Assembly: GCA_964553615.1 (NCBI GenBank)
Contig: CAZKMA010000001.1
Span: forward strand, 1 to 64,000
Origin: DATKUC01 sp964553615
GTDB taxonomy: Bacteria > Spirochaetota > Spirochaetia > DSM-27196 > DATKUC01
DNA: 64,000 bases
Direction of reading: 5' to 3'
The translations under genes were made by a program, and so were the position numbers. The number at the start of each line of letters is the position of its first letter. Position 1 is the first letter of the stretch. The notes below the pieces were generated by a model that was not told the DNA's origin, did not search any database, and saw only the letters and a list, made by a program, of their open reading frames with translations. Shown here one piece after another: positions 51,332 through 60,138 of this stretch.

Positions 51332-52048
51332 ATGGAAGCGAATTGGAGAGTAAGCGCCGTTTTCGCGGGAGCGGCCTTCATCCTGTCCATATTGATTGGG
51401 GCGATAGCCGGCGTCGGCTTTGGCCTGGTACTCCTGCGCGCGATAGTCGGTGCCGTAGCCTTCGGAATTGTCGGTGCCGTCGTTTCCCTCATCATTGCCA
51501 GATACCTGCCGGAGCTCGGGAGTCTGCTCGGCAGCACACCGGGCCAATCCACCGAAAACAAAGATGAAATCGGTAAGACGGTCAATATTGTTCTTCCGGA
51601 AGAAAGCAATGACTTGAACTATCGCCCATCGTCCATGGAAGACGGTATCGGCGAGTATGATTCCGACGACGGAGAAGAGCGCAGTCTCGGAGGAGATGCG
51701 CTCGTCGAAGAGGTTGAAGAGCTTGCATCCGGAGATGAAGGAAGCGAAGACAACGAACTCACGGAAGCCGACGAGGTTTCCGAACGCCGCCGTTTCGAAT
51801 CCGCCGGTGCGGAAGAAATAGTGAGCGATCGGGAGACTGTAGAGCTGCTCGAGTCGGGAGATGAAAGTTTGCCGGATATTGCCGGATTGTCCGGGTCCTT
51901 TACCGAAGGACCGGAATCGGCAGTGCCGGCGCGGGATGGCTTCGGCGCGGGACCGACGCGCGGGAATAGCTCGTCTGGTATCGACCCGGGAGACCCGGAA
52001 ACCATTGCACGAGCATTGCGGACGGTATTGAAACGGGACGAGTCGTAG
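51332..52048 (+). CDS. Membrane protein with acidic tail, candidate FlgV
   Basis: 238 residues from the ATG at 51332. The upstream TTG at 51275 would add 19 codons with no ribosome site. Two hydrophobic helices occupy about 8-30 and 32-56 (Gly/Ala-rich, SILIGAIAGVGFGLVLL and AFGIVGAVVSLIIARYL). Next is a short segment DEIGKTVNIVLPEE and then a very acidic, low-complexity tail of about 130 residues. In Borrelia the gene between flhG and the end of the cluster is flgV (BB0268), a membrane flagellar regulator. Position and topology match, but the homology is inferred from context and was not tested. Confidence 0.65.
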   Translation: MEANWRVSAVFAGAAFILSILIGAIAGVGFGLVLLRAIVGAVAFGIVGAVVSLIIARYLPELGSLLGSTPGQSTENKDEIGKTVNIVLPEESNDLNYRPSSMEDGIGEYDSDDGEERSLGGDALVEEVEELASGDEGSEDNELTEADEVSERRRFESAGAEEIVSDRETVELLESGDESLPDIAGLSGSFTEGPESAVPARDGFGAGPTRGNSSSGIDPGDPETIARALRTVLKRDES

Positions 52049-52069
52049 GTAAGAAAGGAAAGGAACGGT

Positions 52070-52858
52070 ATGGGCGACAACGTGCTGGCGGAAATGACTG
52101 AGGAGCAACTCTGGCGAAAATACCGCAAGACGCGTAATCCGGAAATCCGTGATGCTCTCGTGAAACAGTATGCTCCGCTGGTGAAGTATGTGGCGGGGAA
52201 GGTCGCCATTGGGATGCCGCACAATGTCGAGTTCGATGATCTGGTGGGATACGGAGTATTCGGGCTTTTTGATGCGATAGAGAAGTTCGACCCGGAGAAG
52301 CACGTCAAGTTCAAGACGTACGCGGTTACCCGAATACGCGGTGCGATATTCGATGAGTTGCGGTCAATAGACTGGGTGCCGCGCTCGATTCGGCAGAAAA
52401 GCAGGGAAATTGAGGAAACCGTTCGCCGACTCGAGGCAAGCCTTGGACGTTCTGCAACGGACCGGGAAATTGCCCGGGCGCTGAACATGACCGTACGCGA
52501 GTTCGAGAAACTCATGCTGAAGATCAGCGGAACGTCCATCCTTTCCCTCAATGATGTCTGGTACACAGGCGACGACAACGACAAAGTCTCAATCGCAGAC
52601 AGCATTGAATCACCGCAGAGCCTGAATCCCGACACCATTGTCGAAAAAGATGAGATCCGGCAGGTCATTATTCGATCGATCAATGAGCTTCCGGAAAAGG
52701 AAAAGAAGGTTCTCATTCTTTACTATTACGAGGACCTTACGCTGAAGGAAATCGGCCAGGTGCTCGAAGTCACGGAGTCGCGCATATCTCAACTGCATAC
52801 AAAGGCGATCATGCGTCTTCGGGCAAAACTTACAAACATCCGTAAGGGCATTATGTAG
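52070..52858 (+). CDS. fliA: RNA polymerase sigma-28 factor FliA/WhiG
   Basis: 262 residues. Sigma region 2 reads VEFDDLVGYGVFGLFDAIEKFDP (about 56-78) with the -10-recognising FKTYAVTRIRGAIFDELRSIDWVPRS. Region 3 lies at about 113-150, and region 4 (about 205-255) has LPEKEKKVLILYYYEDLTLKEIG and TESRISQLHTKAI. This is the FliA/WhiG layout. It should drive late flagellar and chemotaxis promoters elsewhere. GAAAGGAACGG precedes the ATG. No sigma-28 promoter of its own was recognised nearby. Confidence 0.95.
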   Translation: MGDNVLAEMTEEQLWRKYRKTRNPEIRDALVKQYAPLVKYVAGKVAIGMPHNVEFDDLVGYGVFGLFDAIEKFDPEKHVKFKTYAVTRIRGAIFDELRSIDWVPRSIRQKSREIEETVRRLEASLGRSATDREIARALNMTVREFEKLMLKISGTSILSLNDVWYTGDDNDKVSIADSIESPQSLNPDTIVEKDEIRQVIIRSINELPEKEKKVLILYYYEDLTLKEIGQVLEVTESRISQLHTKAIMRLRAKLTNIRKGIM

Positions 52859-52866
52859 TTGGCTAT

Positions 52867-54816
52867 ATGATAGGTCTGGATGAACTGCAAAGTTTCATGA
52901 AGAAGCAGGCTGAAGAAGATCGGAAACAGAGTTTTGTCAATGTTTCCGGCGAAAGTCTGCAGGATGCACTCCGACAGGCGTCAATAGAGCTTGGCATGCC
53001 GGTGAAGAATATCGAGTACGAAGTTCTCGAGAACGGATCGAAGGGATTCCTCGGCACCGGAAAGAAACCATGCATCATTCTGGCGTATCCTGCAAAACAG
53101 ACCGCTTCAAAGGATAACGAGTTCATCGATGACCTGGAATTCGCAATGCCGGAAAGCGGAGAAGCACAGAATCCAAACAGCGACGGTGAGGTGTTCGTAC
53201 GTCTTTCTCCGCAGGGCGTGCTCCTGAAGGTCACTGCCCCGAGGGGGAGTGGCGCTCGGGTAACAGAGCGCCAGGCGGTGGAGCGATTGGCCGCACGGAC
53301 CGGCGAATCGATCGATCGGGGAATAGTAGCACGTCTGGTCAAGCGCGCGACCGGAGAGTTCGTCCGGGTCGGAGATTTTGACCACAACCCATCGAACGAT
53401 GCCATCCTGTCACTCGAGATCGCCGACATGGAAATGAAGGCTTTCCTCACCGCGCTGCCTCCGGGGCCCGGAGGCGCAGATCCGTCGTTCGAGGCTCTTC
53501 AGGAGTTCATACAGCAAAACGGAGTAAGTGAGGGCGTAAAGGAAGATGTCCTTGCACGGTTCTCGGATGCGCCCCAGTACAAACTGCCCGTTCTGGTTGC
53601 CGAAGGCTTATCCCCGACGAATGGTGAAGATGCCCGGATTGTGTATAACTTTGAGACTGATCCCACCAAGATCCGGCTCAAGGAAACAAATGGCCGGGTG
53701 GATTTCAAGGAGCTCAATCTGGTTCAGAACGTTGTTGAAGGACAGGTTCTGGCGCGGAAGATTGCTGCCCAGCGCGGGGAAGCCGGCCGAACGGTAACCG
53801 GGAAGCTGCTACCGGCCCGGGACGGCAAAAATGTCGATCTGGATGTAGGCAAGAACATCATTCTCTCAGATGACAAGATGACCGCTGTTGCGGAGATGAA
53901 TGGGCAGGTCATTCTCTCAGGAGACCGCATTCACGTGGAGCCGGTATACACGGTGACCGGAGACGTAAACCTGAAGACGGGGAATATCCTTTTCCTCGGA
54001 ACCGTCGTTGTGACCGGGAACGTCGAGGATGGATTTTCGGTCAAGGCCGCCGGCAATATTGAAGTGATGGGAAGTGTCGGCAAAGGGGATCTGGATGCCG
54101 AAGGGGACATCATTGTGCATCGTGGCATAACGGGCAAGTCCACCGGCTCCGTAAAGTGCGGGAAGAGCGTCTGGTCGAAATTCATCGAGAATGCTCGGGT
54201 GGAAGCCGGTGAATTGGTCGTGGTGAGTGATGGCATAATAAACTCCGAAGTGTACGCCAATCGGAGAATAATATGTAAGGGCAAGCGCGCGGCTATTGTC
54301 GGCGGCAGGACACGCGCATCCGAGGAGATTAATGCAAAGATCCTGGGCTCCGTGGCGGGAATGGAGACAGTCCTGGAGGTGGGGTACGATCCGAAGGGTC
54401 GCGAACATCTTGCGGACCTTATTCGACGCGACGGAGAGATTACCACCGAACAGGGTGATATTCAATTGAACATGAAGACGCTGGAAAATCAGCTTCGGGC
54501 CAGGAAACAGCTTCCGAAGGAACGTATTTCGGCATACAATGATATGAAGCAGCGAAAAATAACGCTCCTGGGCGAGCAGAAGCGGGTGCGGGAGGAAATC
54601 ACCGAGCTTCAGAGCTACCTCAGTCAGCTGAAGGTGCAGGGTAAGATTTCCGCCTCCGGTGCGGTATATCCGGGCGTAAAAATAAACATCAAGGACGCAT
54701 ACCTCGAAGTGCGAAACGATTTCAAGGGTGTTACGTTCCTTTCTGAAGGTGGGACGGTAAAGGTTACCAAATACGAAGAGTCTGACGAAGATATCAGTAT
54801 GAACAGGAGGGAATGA
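52867..54816 (+). CDS. DUF342 (FapA-like) protein with N-terminal Jag_N domain
   Basis: 649 residues. Residues about 20-78 form a Jag_N domain (VSGESLQDALRQASIELGM, then the loop GSKGFLGTGKKP). Residues about 195-560 are the FapA/DUF342 region, with the beta-helix repeats AAGNIEVMGSVGKGDLDAEGD and similar. A coiled-coil segment sits around 540-590. FapA-type proteins are polymerising membrane-associated scaffolds of unknown role. It follows fliA after eight bases, and its start overlaps no other gene. T. pallidum and Borrelia keep a related gene at this place, so a link to motility is likely. Confidence 0.85.
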   Translation: MIGLDELQSFMKKQAEEDRKQSFVNVSGESLQDALRQASIELGMPVKNIEYEVLENGSKGFLGTGKKPCIILAYPAKQTASKDNEFIDDLEFAMPESGEAQNPNSDGEVFVRLSPQGVLLKVTAPRGSGARVTERQAVERLAARTGESIDRGIVARLVKRATGEFVRVGDFDHNPSNDAILSLEIADMEMKAFLTALPPGPGGADPSFEALQEFIQQNGVSEGVKEDVLARFSDAPQYKLPVLVAEGLSPTNGEDARIVYNFETDPTKIRLKETNGRVDFKELNLVQNVVEGQVLARKIAAQRGEAGRTVTGKLLPARDGKNVDLDVGKNIILSDDKMTAVAEMNGQVILSGDRIHVEPVYTVTGDVNLKTGNILFLGTVVVTGNVEDGFSVKAAGNIEVMGSVGKGDLDAEGDIIVHRGITGKSTGSVKCGKSVWSKFIENARVEAGELVVVSDGIINSEVYANRRIICKGKRAAIVGGRTRASEEINAKILGSVAGMETVLEVGYDPKGREHLADLIRRDGEITTEQGDIQLNMKTLENQLRARKQLPKERISAYNDMKQRKITLLGEQKRVREEITELQSYLSQLKVQGKISASGAVYPGVKINIKDAYLEVRNDFKGVTFLSEGGTVKVTKYEESDEDISMNRRE

Positions 54817-55139
54817 TGGCAGTTCAGCCCATCGACCTGCAGACTCTTTTTGTTCGGCTTCAGCAGGTCGGACAGGACCAGGCGGCCCTGAAGGATTCCG
54901 TCACGCAGGCACAGGCGGTTGCCGGGCAGGAAATAGTCCAGAAGAGCGTTCAGCAGCAGTCCAGCGTTACCCAGACACCGGAACTGCAGGAAGGACTCGA
55001 AAAGGTATCCGACGAAGAAGGACGAAAGGAGCCGCGCGAGCAGTCCCAGAAGCAGAAAGAGGAAGAAGAGGAAAAGAGAAGGAAGGCCAACGTCTTTCAT
55101 GACCCCGACCTGGGGCAGCATATCGATATCTCCGGGTAA
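54813..55139 (+). CDS. Small coiled-coil protein of the motility operon
   Basis: 108 residues, with a start (ATGATG at 54813) overlapping the DUF342 stop by four bases. The first half is Gln/Val-rich helix, the second a Lys/Glu/Arg-rich coiled coil (about 60-92), ending in HDPDLGQHIDISG. No signal or membrane segment. Not recognised as a characterised family; small coiled-coil genes at this locus occur in other spirochaetes, which suggests a conserved motility-linked role. Confidence 0.72.
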   Translation: MMAVQPIDLQTLFVRLQQVGQDQAALKDSVTQAQAVAGQEIVQKSVQQQSSVTQTPELQEGLEKVSDEEGRKEPREQSQKQKEEEEEKRRKANVFHDPDLGQHIDISG

Positions 55140-55153
55140 CCATCCAGCGTCCT

Positions 55154-55735
55154 ATGTCAACACTACTGGCCGTACTGCTCAACATACTCATTGCTGCGAT
55201 TCTATACATTATCCTCACCAAAAGAATTGATACTCAGCTGAATCCGAAGGAGATGCTCGACAGAATTCGCAACGAAGTCGAGGATATTCTGAAAGAGCTG
55301 AATCATACGACCGAACGGAATATTGGTCTTATTGAAGACCGCATTGACTCTCTGAAGGGTATCCTCGAGACCGCAGATCGCCGGTTGTCGTTGTTGCGCC
55401 GGGAGGCCGAGAAGCAGGAAGTCAGTTCGGCAATCTACAGTAATATCGTGAAGAAGGCACGCCCGATTGCGCAGGACGGCGGTTCGGTGGAGGCGCCTGC
55501 CGAGGTTCGTGGAGCAACAGACCCGGTTGAGGCATCCGGAGGAGAAGGGGCAGCGGCAAAGGCGGACGCGTCGCCTGAGCAGCGGCACGGCAAAAAACTG
55601 AGCATTCAGGAACAGGTGCTCGATCTGAACCGGAAGGGTATTTCCGCCAGCGTCATTGCCTCCCGTCTTGGCTCTACGATCGGCGAAGTTGAACTCATAA
55701 TCTCGATACAGGGCAATCGCGCTTCCGACCGCTGA
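55154..55735 (+). CDS. Membrane-anchored coiled-coil protein (DUF6115/DUF2802-like)
   Basis: 193 residues. A membrane helix at about 4-21 (LLAVLLNILIAAILYIIL) is followed by a coiled coil (about 30-95), a Gly/Ala-rich linker and a C-terminal helix-turn-helix-like segment, QVLDLNRKGISASVIASRLG near 152-171. This matches the small membrane proteins with a degenerate HTH that occur next to flhG/fliA clusters in many bacteria. The function is unknown. It sits 14 bases after the 108-residue protein. Confidence 0.72.
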   Translation: MSTLLAVLLNILIAAILYIILTKRIDTQLNPKEMLDRIRNEVEDILKELNHTTERNIGLIEDRIDSLKGILETADRRLSLLRREAEKQEVSSAIYSNIVKKARPIAQDGGSVEAPAEVRGATDPVEASGGEGAAAKADASPEQRHGKKLSIQEQVLDLNRKGISASVIASRLGSTIGEVELIISIQGNRASDR

Positions 55736-55769
55736 GCTTTCGGTCGGATCCAGAGAAAGGGAAACATCA

Positions 55770-57461
55770 GTGAAGGCAATCATCGGCATCGACCTTGGCA
55801 CAACGAACTCGGCAATTGCGTTCATGGACGGAGAAGAACCACGTGTCATCCCGAACGATCGTGGCAACCGGATAACGCCTTCGGTTGTTGCCATCAGCGA
55901 GTCCGGAGAGATTCTGGTAGGAGAATCTGCGAAGAATCAGGCAATTGTCAACGCACGTCATACAATATCTGCGGTCAAGCGCACCATGGGCAGTGCAACA
56001 CGGTTCGATATTCTGGGCAGATCATATTCACCCGAGGAGATAAGTTCGTTCATACTTCGAAAATTGAAACAGGACGCGGAGACGTATCTGGGTACGCGGG
56101 TTACCGACGCCGTCATAACCGTTCCTGCCCATTTTTCCGAGATCCAGCGGAGAGCTACGCAGGAGGCGGGACGACTTGCAGGCCTTCGCGTCCAACGCAT
56201 CTTGAACGAGCCAACGGCCGCTGCACTTGCCTATGCCTACAAGACGCCTGGTGACAGGAATATTCTGGTCTATGATCTTGGTGGAGGAACTTTCGACGTA
56301 ACCTGTCTGCAAAAGAGTGGGAGCGTATTTTCCGTTCTCGCTACAGAGGGAGACAATCACCTCGGAGGCATAGACTTCGATGCCGCGCTGCGCGAACGAG
56401 TACTGGCTGAGTTTGAGGGAAACTCAGGAGTGAAAATCCGCGAGGAGCCGGTTCTCCTGCAGCAGCTTTCGGAATTGGTGGAACGCGCAAAGATCGAACT
56501 ATCAACACGCGAGTCGGCGCACATCGTAATGCCGTTTCTTGGCGGCGGAACGAATGGACGACCGGTACATCTGAGTTCGGCTATCAGTCGCTCGCTGTTC
56601 AATCAACTCATTGATGAGTCGGTGCAGCAGACGATCAGGTTGACAAAGACTGCCGTTCGCACCGCAGGATTCGGGCTTCGAGGAATAGACAGTCTGGTTC
56701 TGTCCGGAGGATCGAGCCGTATTCCGCTCGTTCACACGTATCTGAAACGCGCACTCAATCTCGATCGTGTAGCGCTCGTAAACCCCGATGAGATTGTTGC
56801 TATTGGTGCCGCAGTTCAGGCTTCGCTTCTGGGACAGAACGGCAAGACCGACGTCAATGACGTAACCGCATACAATCTCGGGGTGGAAATCGAAGGAGAT
56901 CAATTCATCACGGTTCTGTCCCGGAACACCGCAATCCCAGTCGAAATAGAGAAGACCTTCACCACCGTAACCGATCGTCAGGTATCGGTAGAAATTCACG
57001 TGTTGCAGGGCGATTCACCAACCGCATCACGAAATGTTTCTCTCGGACGTTTTCTCCTATCGGGAATTCGCGTGGGCGCACGCGGAGAGCCCCGGGTGAG
57101 TATTCGGTTCAGTGTAGATTCAGATGGTCTTGTGTGGGTGAGCGCCCGTGACGTTGAGACGGGGGCCGAACAGAAGATTACCGTGATTCCGGACGTAACC
57201 GGGGACCGGTCGCAGAAAGAAGCGGAGTTCGACGTCGCCGCCCGAGTGAGTGCTCTTGTGGATCGCGTCACATTGCTGTACGAGCAGGAACAGGGCAGGC
57301 TCGAAGCGTCGTTCAGCACGGAAATTCAGGATCTCGTTCAAACCGCCCGGGCAGCAATCGAAGCGAATGAGCTCCGTACCCTTCACGAGTGTCATCTCGC
57401 TCTCGAAACAATAATCGGAGAGTTGCACATTGAACTCGGATCATCGGAGGTGTCTCAGTGA
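55770..57461 (+). CDS. Divergent Hsp70 (DnaK paralogue)
   Basis: 563 residues, shorter than DnaK (about 630-640). The nucleotide-binding domain is intact: IDLGTTNS at 7-14, VYDLGGGTFDVT near 166-177, SGGSSRIPLV and the adenosine motif near 310-325. The inter-domain linker, normally D-V-L-L-L-D, reads D361-V-N-D-V, so hydrophobic linker residues needed for allostery in DnaK are lost. The beta substrate domain is present (about 370-470), while the helical lid is short and there is no EEVD-type or Gly-rich tail. GTG start with AAAGGG upstream. A Hsp70 at the end of the motility operon is also found in Borrelia (BB0264, recalled). Confidence 0.9.
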   Translation: MKAIIGIDLGTTNSAIAFMDGEEPRVIPNDRGNRITPSVVAISESGEILVGESAKNQAIVNARHTISAVKRTMGSATRFDILGRSYSPEEISSFILRKLKQDAETYLGTRVTDAVITVPAHFSEIQRRATQEAGRLAGLRVQRILNEPTAAALAYAYKTPGDRNILVYDLGGGTFDVTCLQKSGSVFSVLATEGDNHLGGIDFDAALRERVLAEFEGNSGVKIREEPVLLQQLSELVERAKIELSTRESAHIVMPFLGGGTNGRPVHLSSAISRSLFNQLIDESVQQTIRLTKTAVRTAGFGLRGIDSLVLSGGSSRIPLVHTYLKRALNLDRVALVNPDEIVAIGAAVQASLLGQNGKTDVNDVTAYNLGVEIEGDQFITVLSRNTAIPVEIEKTFTTVTDRQVSVEIHVLQGDSPTASRNVSLGRFLLSGIRVGARGEPRVSIRFSVDSDGLVWVSARDVETGAEQKITVIPDVTGDRSQKEAEFDVAARVSALVDRVTLLYEQEQGRLEASFSTEIQDLVQTARAAIEANELRTLHECHLALETIIGELHIELGSSEVSQ

Positions 57462-58048
57462 CACTTCGGCAGATGTATACTACTCTTGGCTTGAGTGAAG
57501 GTGCCAACATATCCGAGGTGAAGAGAGCGTATCGCGATCTGGCAAAACGGTTGCATCCTGACGTGAGCGGATGGGACGGAACGCGCGAGGAGTTCGAACG
57601 GGTCAGTGTTGCGTATTGTGAGCTCTTGGAGCGGCTCTCGCGGGATATCGTACGGAACCGTTCCATGAACCTTGCCGATATCGGACGGCAGCTCGAGTTC
57701 GGGTCCTCCGAAACAATTCGTCTTGGTGCTGCCCGAATGCTTGGCCGATGCGGAAGGAAGGCGGCGTATCCGTATCTCCGAAAGGCATTGTACGATGAAA
57801 GCGAAGATGTGGTGATTGCCGTTGTCCGCGCAATTGGTGCCTTGCGGATTGCTCAAGCGTCCGGTGAGCTTGCAGCGTTGTTTCTGCGGACTTCGCTTCG
57901 AGTGAAAGAGGAAATTATTGAGGTCGCCGAGACGATGGGTGACAAGCCTCAATTCCTGTCCCTGGCATTGACTGGAATGTCCGACGGCAATCGGACCATT
58001 CGCCGCAGATGTGTTCGTCTCTATTCCAGACAGAAGAGGGCCGTATGA
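57458..58048 (+). CDS. J-domain protein with HEAT-like repeats
   Basis: 196 residues. The N-terminal J-domain has the essential HPD at 33-35 (AKRLHPDVSGWD) and helix II KRAYRDLAKRL. From about 80 to 190 the chain consists of HEAT/PBS-like helical pairs, such as TIRLGAARMLGRCGRKAAY and DVVIAVVRAIGALR. There is no zinc domain or Gly/Phe linker. This pairs a cognate co-chaperone with the Hsp70, whose stop it overlaps by four bases. The HEAT part is a likely client- or partner-binding surface. Confidence 0.85.
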   Translation: MTLRQMYTTLGLSEGANISEVKRAYRDLAKRLHPDVSGWDGTREEFERVSVAYCELLERLSRDIVRNRSMNLADIGRQLEFGSSETIRLGAARMLGRCGRKAAYPYLRKALYDESEDVVIAVVRAIGALRIAQASGELAALFLRTSLRVKEEIIEVAETMGDKPQFLSLALTGMSDGNRTIRRRCVRLYSRQKRAV

Positions 58049-60138
58049 ATGCGAAGCTAGAATCGAGGTTCCTGCGAGACGGATCCGGGATGATCGAGAC
58101 CGTTGACTATTCGGTGAACCAGCTCGAGGAACGTGGATTTGACAATGCACTCATCGAACAGGCGTTCCGGGCGGTTCATTCGCTTAAGTCCGAGAGTGCA
58201 TTTCTCGGGTACAGTGATCTCGCTGACAACGCCGGACTTCTCGAGGAGCTTCTTGACCGCTGGAAGAAACGGAAAGCGGCACCACCCGATGCGGATGCGA
58301 AGCGGATCCTCGCAATACTGCAGACAATCAAAGGCCTGTTCCGCTCCATTGCGACGCATTCGGTAGAGAGCGGGGACGATAATCCATCGGGAAAATCGGG
58401 CAATTCCTCCGCCGCGCGTCCGGTCGCACCAAAAACGTCGGGCGATTCACCCGGGCGGCGTGTTCCCGCCGGCCGAGCTGCGGCCCACACGCAGAAATCT
58501 TCCGCCATTCCCCGAGAAAAGGCGCCGAGAGCCGAAATGGACCCGGAGTTCGCAATACACCTGAATCCGTTCCAGAGACAGTTGCTTCGGGAGGCCCGTG
58601 GACGAATGGAACAGCTTTACCGGCTGGAATGCGAGGTGGATCCGTCAGAGCCTATGACCTATGCACGGCTGTATCTTGTCATCAGCAATCTCGAGCAGAT
58701 CGTGCATGTCGTAAAGATGTACCCGAGCCTCGACGCAATACGGCAGGGTAAGAGTGCATTCCTGCAGGTCCTGCTGACAACGACACTTCCCGAAGAGAAG
58801 ATCACGAATGCCGTGAATGTTGATCAGATATCTCATGTGCAAGTCTCTCCGCTCGAATATGAGCCGATTCTCCGAAACTCAGCCGATGAGAGCGTTTCCG
58901 ACCGTGCCGGGGCTCCCGGGGAGCGGTTGTTTTCGGTCAGCATGCCCGGACGTAAGTATGAAGAGTTGTGTTTGAATGCCGATGAAATCTACTCAAGACT
59001 GGGACAGGAGTGGACTGAACTCGAAAAGGCGCCAATTGAAAGCTCGATAAAGGCCCGAATCCAGTGGAATCTGCTGCTGGTGAATCGATTGGCGGCGTGG
59101 ATGAGGAGCACTATTTCCAGCTTTTCCACTGCGCCGCTCACCGAAGTCTTTCAGGGGCTATCTTCTTTTGTCGAGGAATTGGGTCGGCAGCTCGGAAAGC
59201 AGGTTGTCCTGCGCGTACAGGGTGAACACGCAAGAGTATACCTGCCGGTATCCGACACGATAACCGATGTGCTGCTCCACCTTCTGCGAAACGCGATCGA
59301 TCATGGTATTGAAACGCCGGAGGTGCGCAGGCAGCGGCAGAAGCCTGCGCAAGGTACTATTCGGATATCGGTAACAAGCGGACCGGAAAAGCTGACAATA
59401 CGAGTTGAGGACGATGGAAACGGAATACCGGAAGATTTGATTGCGGAAATGCAGCGGGGTTCAACGCAGGACAGTATTGCATCGATCGATGCCGAATCCT
59501 CCGGCCTGCGAGACATGCATCCCGACCAGAAAGCGGTGCGCGAACAGCGAGACCTTCTATCCATAATTTCGAGGGCTGGATTTACAACCCGATCGGAACC
59601 AACTGAAGTCTCAGGACGTGGGGTTGGTCTTGACGTAGTAAGCTACTCTGTCAGGAAGCTGCTTTGCGGTCGCATTGAGCTGCAGAACCGCCCGGGGAAG
59701 GGATGCGTGTTTTCGCTCGTACTGCCTGCCTCCACGAACCTCATTACCGTCCTCATTCTTCAGGCGCGAGGTGAGTATCTTGCTCTTCCGCGGGTGTTCA
59801 TCTCCGACACCTTCGAACTTGATCGTCGATTTGTCTTCAATGACGAAAAAGACTCTACCTACTATCGCTATGGCGGAGAAAACGTACGATTGTATACGGT
59901 GTATGAACATTTCCCCGAAGCTCTATCTTTCGATCGAAAGAGAATGGGTGTTATTATCGAAATAGCCGGTGAACGCGGCGTAATTGTCTCCGATAGATTC
60001 GTATCTGAAGAGACTGTTGTCCACGATCGTTCCAGACGGAACGTAGTCTTTTCTCAGATACTCAACAAGGATGTACGCTTGTTCCTGCCGTCTCAGCTCC
60101 TCTCTGCGCTCAGTTTTCGGCGAGGAGAGTCACATTGA
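58045..60138 (+). CDS. CheA-type histidine kinase with HPt and CheW-like domains
   Basis: 697 residues from the ATG at 58045, which overlaps the J-protein stop (ATGA) and has AAGAGGG upstream. The N-terminal HPt domain carries the phosphoacceptor His45 in FRAVHSLKSESAFLG. A long Pro/Ala linker (about 110-165) follows; no clear CheY-binding P2 domain was seen. The kinase part has the N-box HLLRNAIDHGIE (about 413-424), G1 VEDDGNGIP (about 454-462) and the SGRGVGLDVV G2 loop near 523-532. The C-terminal CheW-like domain covers about 560-690. The response regulator that it phosphorylates is not in the window. The 3' end overlaps the opposing ABC gene by nine bases. Confidence 0.88.
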   Translation: MNAKLESRFLRDGSGMIETVDYSVNQLEERGFDNALIEQAFRAVHSLKSESAFLGYSDLADNAGLLEELLDRWKKRKAAPPDADAKRILAILQTIKGLFRSIATHSVESGDDNPSGKSGNSSAARPVAPKTSGDSPGRRVPAGRAAAHTQKSSAIPREKAPRAEMDPEFAIHLNPFQRQLLREARGRMEQLYRLECEVDPSEPMTYARLYLVISNLEQIVHVVKMYPSLDAIRQGKSAFLQVLLTTTLPEEKITNAVNVDQISHVQVSPLEYEPILRNSADESVSDRAGAPGERLFSVSMPGRKYEELCLNADEIYSRLGQEWTELEKAPIESSIKARIQWNLLLVNRLAAWMRSTISSFSTAPLTEVFQGLSSFVEELGRQLGKQVVLRVQGEHARVYLPVSDTITDVLLHLLRNAIDHGIETPEVRRQRQKPAQGTIRISVTSGPEKLTIRVEDDGNGIPEDLIAEMQRGSTQDSIASIDAESSGLRDMHPDQKAVREQRDLLSIISRAGFTTRSEPTEVSGRGVGLDVVSYSVRKLLCGRIELQNRPGKGCVFSLVLPASTNLITVLILQARGEYLALPRVFISDTFELDRRFVFNDEKDSTYYRYGGENVRLYTVYEHFPEALSFDRKRMGVIIEIAGERGVIVSDRFVSEETVVHDRSRRNVVFSQILNKDVRLFLPSQLLSALSFRRGESH

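Noticed and set aside
51275..51334. TTGACG and TAAGCT as a promoter for the candidate flgV gene, and TTG 51275 as its start
   Set aside because: The -10 has only three of six bases and the TTG has no ribosome site; the ATG at 51332 starts directly before the membrane helix.
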